The notes under the pieces: model-generated | Seen by the model: only the letters and a program-made list of their open reading frames with translations | What the model was told of the DNA's origin: nothing | Database searches by the model: none | Source: Melitaea cinxia | Lineage: Eukaryota; Arthropoda; Insecta; Lepidoptera; Nymphalidae | Length of the DNA: 64,000 bases | NCBI RefSeq assembly: GCF_905220565.1 | Contig: NC_059396.1 | Location: forward strand, 9,645,206 to 9,709,205 | Reading direction: 5' to 3' | Position numbers and translations under genes: made by a program | Shown here: positions 45,151-57,508 of the stretch, piece by piece | How positions within the stretch are numbered: the first letter of the stretch is position 1 | Layout: every line of letters begins with the position of its first letter

Positions 45151-45496
45151 TTGGAACGAAGTTCCTTACGGCAGGCTTGACATTTGGCTGGGCGACCGAA
45201 CTGAAAAAAATGTGATACTAAAACCGTAAGAAAAATATATAACGGAAGTGACGTAATATTAGTCGCACGACTGTATAATATGACGTTTGTAAAACTAAAA
45301 TATTACTAGTACACTTTTTTTAAAATTATTCATGTAATTTTATACTGTCGACAAAAACAAATAAAGACACATGTTTTTTTTATTTCACTTAATAGTTTGA
45401 ATTATTATTATTGGAACGAAGTTCCTTACGGCAGGCTTGACATTTGGCTGGGCGAGCGAATTGAAAAAAATGTGATACTAAAACCGTAAGAAAAAT
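45151..45496. repeat. 86-bp direct repeats flanking an inverted family B core
   Basis: 45151-45236 and 45411-45496 both read TTGGAACGAAGTTCCTTACG ... 'GGCTTGACATTTGGCTGGGC' ... 'ATGTGATACTAAAACCGTAA', with about two mismatches, 260 bp apart. The sequence between them (45237-45410) is the reverse of 38440-38618. Either this is a tandem unit repeated 1.3 times or a small element with terminal direct repeats. Confidence 0.8.
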
Positions 45497-45662
45497 TAAT
45501 TTAACCGAAAGCTGATGTTTATCATGTGCTCACATATAAATTTTATCGAGATCTGATAACTACTTTTTAGTAATCTTTGATAACGCGTAGGCACTTGACT
45601 ATTTTTTCGTCTATCTACGTTGTATTGCTCGTCGATATAATTGAAGTCGGTTTTTTTTCGAG
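45497..45662 (+). repeat. Family A 3' module
   Basis: 'CCGAAAGCTGATGTTTATCA' through 'CTACGTTGTATTGCTCGTCG' and 'GAAGTCGGTTTTTTTTCG'. It abuts the family B repeat with no unique sequence between. Confidence 0.7.
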
Positions 45663-46069
45663 TGAATAATGTTAAAGGTGCAAGGAGAAGGAAAAACAAT
45701 TAAACCAGAAACAATCAACGACTAAATTTTTTCCTTACTTCTAACTAAAAGGCAAAACAATTAAATAGGTTGCCTAACTCAACTTTTAAAGGAAATATAA
45801 AATCAAAAGCATAAATGTGAAATGAAAGCTAAGTTTAAAATTGAATAAAACTGCGTTTTCGCCGCCATAGACAAAAGAATCGACATCTATATGGGTGCTA
45901 AGTTTTGTGTTCACTCAGGATTTATTGATTTAAGTTCAAGATTTGTCTCGTGGTGTGTTTATATATACTTAATCATAAAAATAATAATCTCTAAATTTTA
46001 ATTTAAGTTCTACTTTTATTGCTTTTTTAAGTACGTTACATTAGTAGTAGATATACCTATATTATTTTT

Positions 46070-46492
46070 AAATGACTTCCAAAAAAGAAGGAGGTTACTC
46101 AGTTCAACCGTATATATATATATATATATTAATGTATGTTCGGGGATAACTCCGTCGCTTATGAACCGATTTTAATAAAAAAAATTGTTGGAAAGGAGAT
46201 ATCCCTAGTTTGGTACCACGGTCTGATGGTGGGATCCCAGAGAAATCGAGGGAACTCTCGAAAATCCGCATAACTTTTCACTGGGTGTAACGATTTTAAT
46301 GTTTTTTAATTTAATCGAAAGCCGATGTTTATCATGTAGTCTCATTTAAATTTCATCGAGATCTGATTACAACTGTTGGAGTAATCTTTGATAATGCGTA
46401 TTTACTTGACTATTTTTTCGTCTACCTACGTTGTATTACTTGTCGATATAATTGAAGTCGGTTTTTCTTCATTTGCCTGCAAACACAATTAT
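46070..46492 (+). repeat. Family A copy, internally deleted
   Basis: It opens with 'GACTTCCAAAAAAGAAGGAG', carries a (TA)n at about 46112-46128, and closes with 'GAAGTCGGTTTTTCTTCATT'. Module 1 is largely missing, as at 33.5 kb. Confidence 0.7.
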
Positions 46493-48376
46493 GGCATATA
46501 CGGATGTTCCTCCATATAATTTGCAAGGGCGACAAAATACGTGGCCCGTGAATCTGAATATAGTAACCAGCTTCTCTTCACATTTTCGCCATTAATAAGC
46601 TTTTTCCTAAGCATTTTCTTAGATAGAAATCTTTTTTGATTAAAGAGTATCATACTGCGATTTTCTTATGCGTGGATATCCCGTCTTAGATCCTGTATTG
46701 CACGTTAGAGGTTTAAAAACACTCAACATCAAAGAATATTATGGAAATTTCATAGTAGGTATCTAATTTTTAAGTTAAAGTATAACTTTTGGGAGATTCA
46801 ATAAAAATAATTTAGTAAAACAAATGTGCATGTGAGATGTAACTAAAACTTTACATTAGCAATATCAGTATACGAAAAAAAGGTTTTACTGTCAAATATA
46901 CCGCTTGTCTTCATATCATTAATTCATACAAAAATAATCTGTAATTAATTCAACCATTGTAGTTGTCTACATGTGTATGCTAATAGGTTTTTGTAAGTCG
47001 CAAACATGACACAAACATGGAAACTGACTTCACTGGTCGTATTTAAAGTTTTACATTTGATAAATATGCATTTTTATTTTCAGCTACCAAAAATATAGTT
47101 TGTTAAAATGGATTTTAATATTCGTAAAAGAATATAAATAAGGTAACAAATAATTAAACAAATACCATCAAAGATATTTTATGTTTTAAGTTAATGTAGA
47201 AGAAACATGACAAATAAAAATTTGCAAAAAAGGAATAAGGATACATTTATTTTTCTTTTTATCGTATTACCCGAATTAATTTACTGTTAATGATATTCAT
47301 TTTGATAATTATGTTCATATTTTGTCTGTTATATTTACGCAACATTCAAATATTTTTCTATTGATTACATTTTTAGTGTTAAATAAAGTAAAATAGAAAG
47401 CCGACTCCATAGTTTTTAGCTCGATCCGACGCTTCGACGATGGCCGATAAACATAATATTTCGGCGCAGTGTAGCAGAGCTCCCTTGACGGAGATGGAGT
47501 GGGCTAACGGCGCTTCTCTTAACTCAATTGTTTCAAACTATTAATTGTTCCGATAAAAATGAACAATGTAAGTACTTACTTTGGACAATGAAACCGGAAA
47601 AACTTTTTCAATGATATAATTCACAGATATTTTCTTAGCGATATCCAAACCATTTCACAGAATAACTAGGCCGAGTAACATATTTATAGATAGACTGTAT
47701 AAAAATAATTGACGAATTTGTTTGTAACAACTTTAGTAAATCATTTAAACGAAACACAGAAACAGTAAATTACAACTTATTTTATTATTATTAGTGTATG
47801 AAATTGTCTCAACCTTCCTAAAATGTCAATTTATTTCGACTTGAAGCGTTATTAGACGAAATTGTGATGATTGAAATCGAATTCCACATAAATGAGGCTG
47901 CTAACAAAAGCTCGTTTGGAAAACAACCGGCAGACACGATAACTATCGAAAGTAGAGAGCAACAATTCGGTAGCAATTGTTTTATGTGTTTGCGGTCGTG
48001 AGTACAATATCTTCGAAGATTAGGAGTGTATAGCTCAATGATTTGGTTTCGCGGGCGGAAACGGGCGCGCCCACGCACAGGTCAGAGCAGTGACCCCGCA
48101 GCTCACCTCGGCACGGGTACACGCGGCTTGTCTACTCACGGGCCACATTGTTCCACCTTCCAAGAGATCTTGGACTCTAACTGATGGAAGTTACTCTATT
48201 TTACACATTCACTACTGCATTGCACCTATACGCGTTTATGCGTGTACGCAATAAAATTTGTTGAATTTGAAAATTTTGAACAGAGTATTATAATCATTTA
48301 TTAAATAAAATTCATTATGTAATTTATTCCAAAAAAAATTGTACATTTTTGTTTTTTTTTTTTTCATGAAAAGCAA
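46493..48376. other. Unique DNA with CpG islets
   Basis: Islets at 47400-47520 (AGCTCGATCCGACGCTTCGA) and 48040-48140 (GGGCGGAAACGGGCGCGCCC). No supported gene. Confidence 0.4.
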
Positions 48377-48740
48377 TGATCATTTAACTAAATCGTTATG
48401 GTTAGAGTTTCATTAGTAACTTCTTTAATTAAAAACACCAATATGGTAGAACGCCCATCACCGTCACAAATTACACCTGCGTTACTAATTACGTCCGAAG
48501 CGGATATTTCTTGTCTCGTATTATTCTTTATATCTAACCGTGTTAAAATTGTATTTATTACAGCAATCTGTCACCGAGGTAATGACTACCGTGCGTGAAA
48601 TGTAACCTAACACATCGGCTTTAAAATGAATTGGCTTGTTAAGAGTTTCGCTTAATGAAAGCGCAGAAAGCAAAAGTTCTTTGTTTCCTGAATTGATGAC
48701 TTTAAAAAAGAAAGGTGAAATGAGAGGAATATAAAAATGG
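48377..48740 (-). pseudogene. Unrecognised decayed coding stretch in two minus-strand frames
   Basis: In one frame 48560-48740 reads 'ELLLSALSLSETLNKPIHFK' and 'VLGYISRTVVIT'. From about 48563 down to 48385 a different frame reads 'AVINTILTRLDIKNNTRQEI' and 'ISNAGVICDGDGRSTILV', then a stop. Both have mixed codon use and protein-like composition, and they meet near 'CTCGGTGACAG', which suggests one frameshift rather than two unrelated frames. An acceptor-like 'CATCAATTCAG' after a pyrimidine tract lies near 48687. I do not recognise the family. It could be a decayed gene, a transposon or viral remnant, or an exon with a sequencing error. Confidence 0.3.
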
Positions 48741-50374
48741 TAAAAATTTGAGAGAACATTCAATCATTATCATTATTGCAGCTTGATCATAAACTCGCAT
48801 ACCAACTTCACACAACAAAAAATTGTAACACATATAACATGAAGCACGTAAAGCAGGGCATTACAATCAATATTTTCGTCTTAAGCTACAGTCTTGATCT
48901 TGATTTATGGGTGTGCGGTTTAACTTGCTGTATTATTAACAAGTTGTAAATCATCGATCGGAATTAGGACTACGGTGAATCGACTGCCCGAGATCTGTTG
49001 ACGGTATTTTAACAATGCAGTAGAGAAATCAGTAAAATCACCTTTAAAAATAAAAACCAATGGTCGTATGTCCGATAAACAAACTCTACGAATTTATAAC
49101 ATAACTTCGAACAATATTTGCAAAATTACGTAAAATACATATATCTTGTCTTATATGATCTGGAACGTGTAGAATACATGCTTTACACTCGTGTGGGTAC
49201 GAACTACTTGAATAATGTCAAAAATACGTGTTGTGAAACTTTTCCTTAACCATTAGCATGTCATTTAGCATTGGAAATCGTATTCTGGAAGATTTCGATC
49301 AAATTAAATAAAAACACTTGTTACAAAACCATAGGTAAGTAGATACAGATAGTTTATCAATGTTCATGAATAATGAAAAAGGAAATGTTTTACAATTATA
49401 GTACCCTTCTAACGATTGTTCAGGAGGTACTTTATTAGTGTATCCACTTGTTTACTAATTTATAAAATATAATAAAAATAATAAATGATTATGACATTCC
49501 TGGGCAACTATATTTACAAGAGAGCGGCACCGAACGCAGGCGACGGCAAATGCATCACGCGCGATAATGAACTGGCTCGTGTGCACGACTGCGCCTGCGA
49601 ACCCACATGTTCACCATTCTCGCCTTCACGAATCGTGCTATACTTAGCCATTGCCATATAAAACATCCCTTTTGATATTTTGACGGTGTGAATGTTACCT
49701 CAAACCTTGCGTATTCGTGATTCCTGTATTTTAAATGTGTAAATAACTTAAAATCAATTTAAATGGCTTTGCTTGACATGTTTATGTTGTTTACGTTACG
49801 CCAATCTTAGAGCTAGGTTCATCCTTTATTCCTGCATTCTAAATGTTGAAGTTTAGTTTAACCTGACCTCATATTTGTCGTAAACAAACAAGACAGTATA
49901 AAGTACTTGAAGTAGAACAAAGTACCTGCATATTGCTCTTGCTGGACAAAGTTGCAATGAAAATGGACGCCATTTGTGAACAAGACAGGATCTCGGGTTT
50001 CTTAAACTGGCACCTCCCACGTGGTGCCTTGTGCCCTTAACCTTTCGTGTGGCCGTATCGCAGTTCGCGTGCCTTATAATGTGATCACCATAGAGCGTAC
50101 ACGGTTGCGAGCTATATCTAAATTTGGAGCAATGGTGTCTAAGATACAGTTTAGAATAAATGAGCATTTTAAACTATTATTAAAGTTTTAATAAAGAGGC
50201 TTATTAGGAGAAAATTATATAGATAACTTCCGTTCCTCTTAAAAATTATGATATATCTGCAATAAGGTCGGTGAAGTTCAACAGTAGGTGTTTAATACGT
50301 TGAGTCATTATTGCCTACAATAGTATTTCACAGTTTCGACTTATTTAAATTTACTGCTCTAGTGTTATCGAGTA

Positions 50375-50440
50375 GCGATCCGCGCCAGCCGTGCACCTGT
50401 GCCGCGCCGCTGCGGCGCCGACGCCGACGCACTTTCAAAA
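50375..50440. promoter_or_regulatory. Short, very GC-rich islet
   Basis: GTGCCGCGCCGCTGCGGCGC lies in a stretch of about 60 bp with periodic GCCGACGCC units. Possibly regulatory, by composition only. Confidence 0.2.
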
Positions 50441-50929
50441 AAGCTTACGTGTTGCTGTAAAACAATATTATCCATTTTATGTCTGACCTAAATATCATAT
50501 TATATGCTCGTCTTAGGTATTATTTACCAAGTGTGGATTTTTTTTTAATAAAAGAATATAACTTTAAGTAATTTATTTTAATGACATAAAAATTCGTAAG
50601 CTTTGGTTACGTTTCATAATCAGGTTATGCCACAACCGTCAGATAATATTTATAATTTGAATTAAAACTAAACAGGTAGTGAAACCGTACCTGGATTTGT
50701 CAAATCAATATATTTTATTCGTAATATCTATAAATTATATGAGTGCTTCGCACAATTCTATACAAGCACTTTGGATGCTAATCTGAAAATAAATTTATTC
50801 TTAGACAATAAAGGAAATCTTGATATTTTATTGTTATAACAAGCAAGATTAACAATAGAACAGATATGGATTATTTTATTTCGCCATGACGACTCTCCCA
50901 CGCTAGTGGATTCAATTATAGAGGAAAAG

Positions 50930-51080
50930 CAGATAGGTCGACTTGCGAGTCGAGTGGTCCGTTCGTGACCCGTAAATTGGAACGGTCCGTCGCACGCCCT
51001 TGTCACACCATAGTGTCGGCCGCACCGCAGCACTGAACACTGCACTACGAGCACTACGACATAGTATAACGGCAGTCGGC
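50930..51080. promoter_or_regulatory. CpG-rich islet with hairpin
   Basis: TCGACT/AGTCGA with loop TGCG (50938-50953) is followed by an imperfect dyad of GGTCCGTTC and GAACGGTCC, and by GTCGGCCGCACCGCAGCACT. Short frames on both strands cross it, so coding is unlikely. Confidence 0.22.
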
Positions 51081-52559
51081 ACTAAAATCAATATCCTTAC
51101 TACAACGCCAGATATTGCTTCTCACGCACGTCCAGTTAAGGACTTGTACTCAAGTGTAAGAAGACGAAAAGGCCTTTATCGGTATCATATAAAAGTAGGT
51201 ATTATATATAATTTTTAAGGTTATCATTAAAAAATTTATTCATGCATATATTTAAAAAATAATTTAAAAAATCATTCCATTTAACTAATAACAATACATA
51301 TCTTCTCTTTCCTGTAGGTATTCTTCCGAGAAGGTAGAGAAAGTAGAATTAAAACGATTACCAAATATGTTAACAGATGTTAAATACACAATGCAAGAAT
51401 AATTCGTTCTGTCAATTGTAAATAGCGATTATAACCCATAAACACCTACGGACAGTCCAACCGTCCAAGTAAGAATCTTGCATTTAACCAAATTGTTACA
51501 GAAAGAAATTTTCGTGCATTGTTATTTATACTAATTTATCATATCAGTTATGTGTTTAGTTAATCTAGATTTATCAAACTTGAAATATTTAGTACCAATT
51601 TTATTATAATTACACAAAAAACTTGTCTAGAGTACTTACTATTTATGGATGGAGTACCTATACTCCCAATCCATTTATTTTGCAATAACCAAATCAACTT
51701 TTTGTTTGTTCCATATTTCACGATCAGATTTTGTTAGGTACTGTTATGAGTCACAAACAAATGAAATAATGTTCCGAAGTTGGTTAAGTTAGCTATCTAG
51801 TAGCGTAAACAGGTGTGCTTGCCATATTGAGACCAAAACGTCTAACTAACAATAGTGCAATCGCCTAATCAGGTTTGTTACTTTTATAGTAATCATAACC
51901 ATTTTTGACAGCAAACAACTTTAGACTTGTGAATACTAAATGTAGAGAATAAAAAAGTTAGAAAATAATAAAATGTGAACAAAATAATGATTTTGAATAA
52001 ATAGCTTTTATGATTTCTAAGATACGGTATTATAAGTATACCACCTTCACACCAATTGATTGCATTATTACTTATGGTATATATAATACAAATTATAACT
52101 AAAATTTGTATTATATTTTTATGCAGGTAAATGTAAAGGGAAATAGTTATATAATACAGTGCCATGTCGTATTATAATCCATTTAACTTTACATTTTTGC
52201 AAATGTTGCGGGTGCACCCAGACGCTATATTTTACGAAAATGTCGCTAAGTTAATAACGTAAAAGAGGGTATTTAACTGTAAATATAAGCAGACATTATG
52301 CTTGTTGTGTTAAGAATTATGATTGCTTTAATTAGCGACCGAGACCGGCTTCTGGACGATTAGTGTGCATATTTCTAAGCTTATTTTGCAGATATTACAA
52401 GAATGCTTCATTAAACAAAAATGCTACACAGGTCTCTGTTGTAAGAAATAGGGATGCAAAAACATTTACAACTGCGTTTCTCGTCTTTATGTTTAATCAT
52501 AGATTTAAACGTAAACAATTTCAATGAACATTTCATTAGATTTCTTACATTTACATTGT

Positions 52560-53010
52560 CTTTTTCACAAAATAAAAAATTTAATCTATACTTATTAAAA
52601 GGTAAAGTTTATAACTTTGTTTGTATGTAGGGGGTAATCTTCGCAAATACTGACCCGATCATGAAAATTCTTTCACTAACAGAAAGCTACACTATTCAGG
52701 AGTGACATAGGCTATATTTTATTGTAATTGAACAAAAAATTCAGTAAATAAGAAAAATGTTAAAATATAATATCAAAATGGTAAATAAATTAGCGCCATC
52801 TATCGCTATTAGAAAACAATTTATTAGTCTTTCGACGTTATTAATTTAGTCTATCGACGACGTTTTCTCGATTTTTGATAGATGCCGTTGGAGCATTATA
52901 TTATTTATTTAAGTGCTATAAAATTTGTTCTTTAAAGTATGTTATTTGCTTAATATAATAATAATTAACGCCCAACGAAGTAGGCACGGGTCGGCTAGTT
53001 ATATATTATA
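52560..53010 (+). repeat. Insect interspersed repeat (family G)
   Basis: It opens with 'AATCTATACTTATTAAAAGG', carries 'CTACACTATTCAGGAGTGAC' and 'ATAGGCTATATTTTATTG', and closes with 'CAACGAAGTAGGCACGGGTC' and 'GGCTAGTTATA'. This text is typical of a very common arthropod repeat. No coding. Confidence 0.6.
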
Positions 53011-53534
53011 GATAAAATAACAATTTTGTAAATACAACAATTGCTCTTAAAATTTATAGGTATATTTACTTTTACAACTAAACATAATTTTATTTGTAGC
53101 TCTGGTATAAAAATGTCACTTATTAAAAAATATCTCATATTCTAATTTAAATAATGATAAAAAAATTTGTATTAGCATATTTATGTTGAGTTACTCAAAA
53201 ATATTATATTTGATTAAGAACAAAAGAAGCATGTCGCGTGCCACAGGCAATTAAGCTGCCTACTGGATACACTACCGCTATGATTCAAAGGTACGTAAGT
53301 ATATACTCGTAAGTCGTGCTTGTTAATTTTAATTATTATTTCTATGCCTGAACTGTGGCTACCTACCTATGTATAAGAGTTAGCTCAGTGACAAATGGAT
53401 TGATTTGGGCGTTTTTCATTTACATTTAATGCTACTTTTCGTTTTGATTTAGTTTTGTCACTACCGCAGAATTTTAGAAGACCTGGATTATGGGTGATAT
53501 TGCTTACGTTATTTATGATCATGGGAACGTATGA

Positions 53535-53715
53535 GCTGTACCAAAATCAAAATCAAAAATAGCTTTATTCAAATAGGCTTCAAAAGCTTCGAATCGTCAA
53601 TTCACAAATTAAAATTTTAATTATCGTTACAAATTAAGCTACCACCGATTCGGGATGTAAATTCTGCAAGGAAGAATCAGCAAGACACTTCACTTCGCAG
53701 CTACTCTCTTTTTTT
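53535..53715 (-). repeat. Lepidopteran-type repeat 3' end (family H)
   Basis: On the plus strand it reads 'AAAATCAAAATCAAAAATAG', 'CTTTATTCAAATAGGCTTCA', 'AAGCTACCACCGATTCGGGA' and 'AAGAATCAGCAAGACACTT'. The (AAAATC)n end is the element's 3' tail, so the element is on the minus strand. I recognise the wording as a widespread lepidopteran repeat. Confidence 0.6.
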
Positions 53716-54929
53716 TTAAGTTTTTTAAAAAAAAGTTGCATTTTAATATAAAATTGGTCGATAATAATCTAGTAAATTCTTGAATTAGATACAACGTTGC
53801 TTAATTCACACATCTTTATCAATCCTGCACCGAATAATAACCTTTAGCTATTTTTTTTAAATATATGAATACAGTACCTTGGCCATTGCCTTCTTTGTAT
53901 ATTATTCTTAATTTCATTCTCTTTCATCATTTTCTTATTTTTTCGTTTAGGGTGCAATTTAGGCAAAAAGGTCTAACCGCATTTTCTTTTACAAATAATC
54001 GTCATGAATTAAATAAACAATTAGAAAAAAGTGACAGTTTCACCTTCAGAAGCTTGAGCAGTGAATTTATATGGGTATTAATTAGTCGACGGCTCTCAGG
54101 ATCTATTTAATTTCTCTGAAAACTCTTTGGCTATTGAAAACCTTTTCTTCTAAATTATAAATGAAAAGCTTCCTGGCCATTAAGAAACGTTTCAAGCTTT
54201 ATTCGGATCATAAAAGTAGGCCTGGTCTTAGAAGTCCATATCAAAAGTAAAATTACACGAAAATAAGTTATTAACTTGTCGTCTGCATACAATTTCAATG
54301 CACAGTAATAAAAGAAAGTTTTCATCAAGCTATATACATATATAGCGTCTTAATTATGTTATCATCTGATGGCGACGTACCAGAGGGGTCGTATTCATAA
54401 ATATTTAAATAAGTACACGTTTATCAGCTGTCAAGTTGTTCGCGGAAAGCGGCAGGCGTGGCCGCGCAACTCTCGTGCGCTTGTATTACAACCGACCCAT
54501 TGTTACCAAGCTCTGTTGCTTGGCCTTCTTGCATACATAGCTTGTTGGGAACTCCTGTGTCATTATGAAGAACATCCCTGCTTCATTTTCCTAATACGTT
54601 ATTCTTTTGTAAATCGAAATAAAATATCATATCACTTACGCCCATTACCTATAGACTTTATATTACCGTTACCGATACTTTTACAGGTACAGTAACAGTA
54701 GTAATAACTACTTCTCTATAGATTTTTCTATGACCGAATGATGTCCGTTAACCGATACCGATGACCGTCTCAATATTTGCTGCGTCCAGTATCAGTATCA
54801 CAACAAAGTAATTTTTTGCAAACTTAACTAAAGTCAAAATATTATTATTATTTTTTTGTTTTCGCGGCTTCAACACTTGGGGGTGCACTACCGACCAAAC
54901 CCCTGCGGGAGCCTTCAGCCGCTTTAGTG
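53716..54929. other. Unique DNA, no supported gene
   Basis: A 108-codon plus-strand frame at 54369-54695 starts in a small GC-rich patch (GCGGCAGGCGTGGCCGCGCA) and has one hydrophobic stretch but no recognisable domain. I leave it uncalled. Confidence 0.35.
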
Positions 54930-55165
54930 ATGTTTGCCGTGGTCTGGGTGTTTGTGCAGTCTTTGTGGACCTCCCCATCGTGCTTCTTAGATCACGTTAA
55001 GCCATCAGTCCCGGTTGTTATAATATACACCTGGTAGCGATCGTTACTCATAGCAGGGAATATATTCGCCAACCCGCATTGGAGCAGCGTGGTGGATTAA
55101 GCTATGATCCTTTTCCTTCATGGGGAAAGAGGCCCATGCCCAGCAGTGGGATATTACAGGCTAAA
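54930..55165 (+). repeat. SINE1 body and tail
   Basis: Body 'CCATCAGTCCCGGTTGTTAT' and 'CACCTGGTAGCGATCGTTAC', then the complete tail 'GAGGCCCATGCCCAGCAGTG' and 'GGGATATTACAGGCT'. The tRNA-like head is not recognisable. This copy best shows the block shared with RTE 3' ends. Confidence 0.75.
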
Positions 55166-55889
55166 GCATATATACTAATAAATGTAATAAACGTATTTCG
55201 CTTCACTCCTTGTCATCAACAATTTTGACTTTTCTGTTATTCATTTTCTTTAATGTTTCAGCGATATGGTGATTTATTTGTGGACGGGTAAAAAGTAGAT
55301 CGCTAAAACTCTTTAAATTTTTTTTACACATTATATATTTTTATACATTTGATACATTTTTTTAAATAATTATAAAGACAGCGCAGCAAGAGAAGTGCCT
55401 TAACCTTGCAAAAGATCATAGTTAAATAATCTCTCAAGTAGTTTCTGAGGTTGTGCCGTGTTGATTATGAGATAAAGGTTGGTTGGTAGCACTTTTGTTG
55501 AGTTTTAGTACCCATAGGCTACGGTAGCCACTAAGGCGGATACACACACATAAGCCAGACCGAATGGTTGTTTGTCATGTGGGGTATAAAATATTATAAA
55601 TAACAAAAATTGTCACCTGTATCAATGATTTCGCCTTGTGTCTGATTGTCAAGGTTAAATTTATAAGCGGTCAAATAATTGAAAATAGTAACAATGTGAT
55701 TTATGCAAATCGATAGCTTGACGTTCAATTTAAACTGTGAGGCACGTTGAGCCTGAGGCGATCTCGGCCATTAGGCGCTTCGTAGGACACGCGCTACACT
55801 TTATCTTGAGCATCAGCCGTGTCCACTGTACTACCAACATATATGCGATCATACCGTATCATGTCGTTATTACGTTCATTCTGTTTATC
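55166..55889. other. Unique DNA with a weak CpG patch
   Basis: A modest islet lies at 55740-55820 (GAGGCGATCTCGGCCATTAG). Nothing else is recognised. Confidence 0.35.
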
Positions 55890-56230
55890 TTCACTTAAAG
55901 CATCATCATCGTCATCATTTTAGCCTGTGCAGTCCACTGCTGGACATAGGCCTCCACAAGTTCGCGCCACAAATAAAAATAATGTTGTAAATGTAAATTC
56001 ATGTGTGTTGCCCATAGTCACCACGCTGGGCGGGCAGGTTGACGACCGCAGGTCTGGCTTTGTCGCACCGAAGACGCTGTTGCCCATCTTCAGCCTATGT
56101 ATTTCAAAGCTAGCAGTCGGGTGGTTACCCGGCCATCGGTCGGCTTTATATGTTCCAAGGTGGTAGTGAAACTCTGTTATTCCTTAGTTACCTCTTCTAC
56201 ACCCACGGGAAGAGAGGGGGTTTCACTTAA
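55890..56230 (-). repeat. SINE2 copy with 9-bp target-site duplication
   Basis: TTCACTTAA at 55890-55898 and 56222-56230 flanks a minus-strand SINE2 with a (GAT)-rich tail end and the 'ATGTCCAGCAGTGGACTGCA' block. It is 5'-truncated at about the 'CCCTCTCTTCCCGTGGGTG' position. Confidence 0.8.
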
Positions 56231-56572
56231 CCGATGTTTGTCAATCGGATTTAGACGAAAAAAGTTTGCTTGACCACTATTTAAAACGTGACATTTTTAA
56301 GAAAAATGTTTAATATAAGCCATTTGTTACAAATGATCTGATGTCGTGATATAAAAATTATATTATCACCGACAGTCGCGGTCTTATAATAGTATATAGA
56401 CATGAAAAATTGTGCTGGTTTGAGGGAAAAAGGTGTAATTACCTAAATTTTTTAGACAAAAAAATTATATGTCTACAATTTTAACAAAAAGCTATAGTTT
56501 TATAGAACAACAAAGACTGTTAAAATTTTCAAGAAATTGACTACGTACAACTATTTCTAAAATATATAAGAA

Positions 56573-57184
56573 TAATTGTGTTTGCTCGCAAACGAAAAAA
56601 AACCGACTTCACACAATTACATCGACGAGTAATAAATACAACGTAGATCGACGAAAATAGTCAAATAACTACGCGTTATCAAAGATTACTCAAAAAGTAG
56701 TTATCAGATCTCAATAAAATTTATATGTGACCACATGACAAACATCAGCTTTCGATAAAGTTAAAATTTATCAAAATCGGTACAACTAGTAAAAAGTTAT
56801 TGCGGATTTTCGAGAGTTTCCCTCGATTTCTCTGAGATTCTATCATCAGATGCTGGTTTCCTTATCATGGTCCCAAACTAGGGATATCTCCTTTCCATCA
56901 AAAAAAGAATTATCAAAATCGGTACATCCAGTAGAAAGTTATGCGGTATAATACAACGTAGGTCGACGAAAAAAGCGTCAAGTAAAAACGCATTATTAGA
57001 TATAATTCGAAAAGTAGTTGTTAGATCTCAAATAAATTTAAATGGGACCAATTGACACACACCACCTTTCGATTAAAAAAAAATTTTCGAAATCGGTCCA
57101 CACAGTCAAAAGTTCTGATGTAACATACATAAAAAAAAATACAGTCGAATTGAGAACCTCCTCCTTTTTTGGAAGTCGGTTAAA
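56573..57184 (-). repeat. Family A repeat, near full length
   Basis: It runs from TAATTGTGTTTGCTCGCAAA to 'CTTTTTTGGAAGTCGGTTAA', about 612 bp, with all three modules in reverse. With the 7.34-kb copy it defines the full-length element. Confidence 0.8.
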
Positions 57185-57329
57185 AATAGCAACATACTCG
57201 TATGGCATTCCACGCGAAGCGGACAACTAAAAAATGTCGATATTTCCGATTTTAGTATTTTTCGAATATGTTATACATATATATGCCCTCAATCCACATG
57301 TGTAATATTATTTATATTGTTTAATTAAC

Positions 57330-57454
57330 GAATTATATTTTATATTATATTATATTATAATATATTATATTATATTATATTTTTAGAAATTTGAAATTTA
57401 ATACTTTTTTGATAACGAGGACTTTTTTAGAGAAGAATTTTAAACTTGGACCAC

Positions 57455-57507
<53 letters not shown>
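57330..57507. repeat. TATAT-rich and (TA)n microsatellites
   Basis: 57330-57382 is an irregular TTATA/TATTA repeat, and 57460-57507 a pure alternating TA run. Confidence 0.9.

Positions 57508-57508
<1 letters not shown>

Larger units (their letters stand above)
48741..52559. other. Unique AT-rich DNA
   Basis: Islets at about 49515-49640 (GAGCGGCACCGAACGCAGGC), 50375-50440 and 50930-51080, the last two listed separately. Frames at 49853-50167 and 51893-52165 lack any recognisable feature. Confidence 0.4.
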
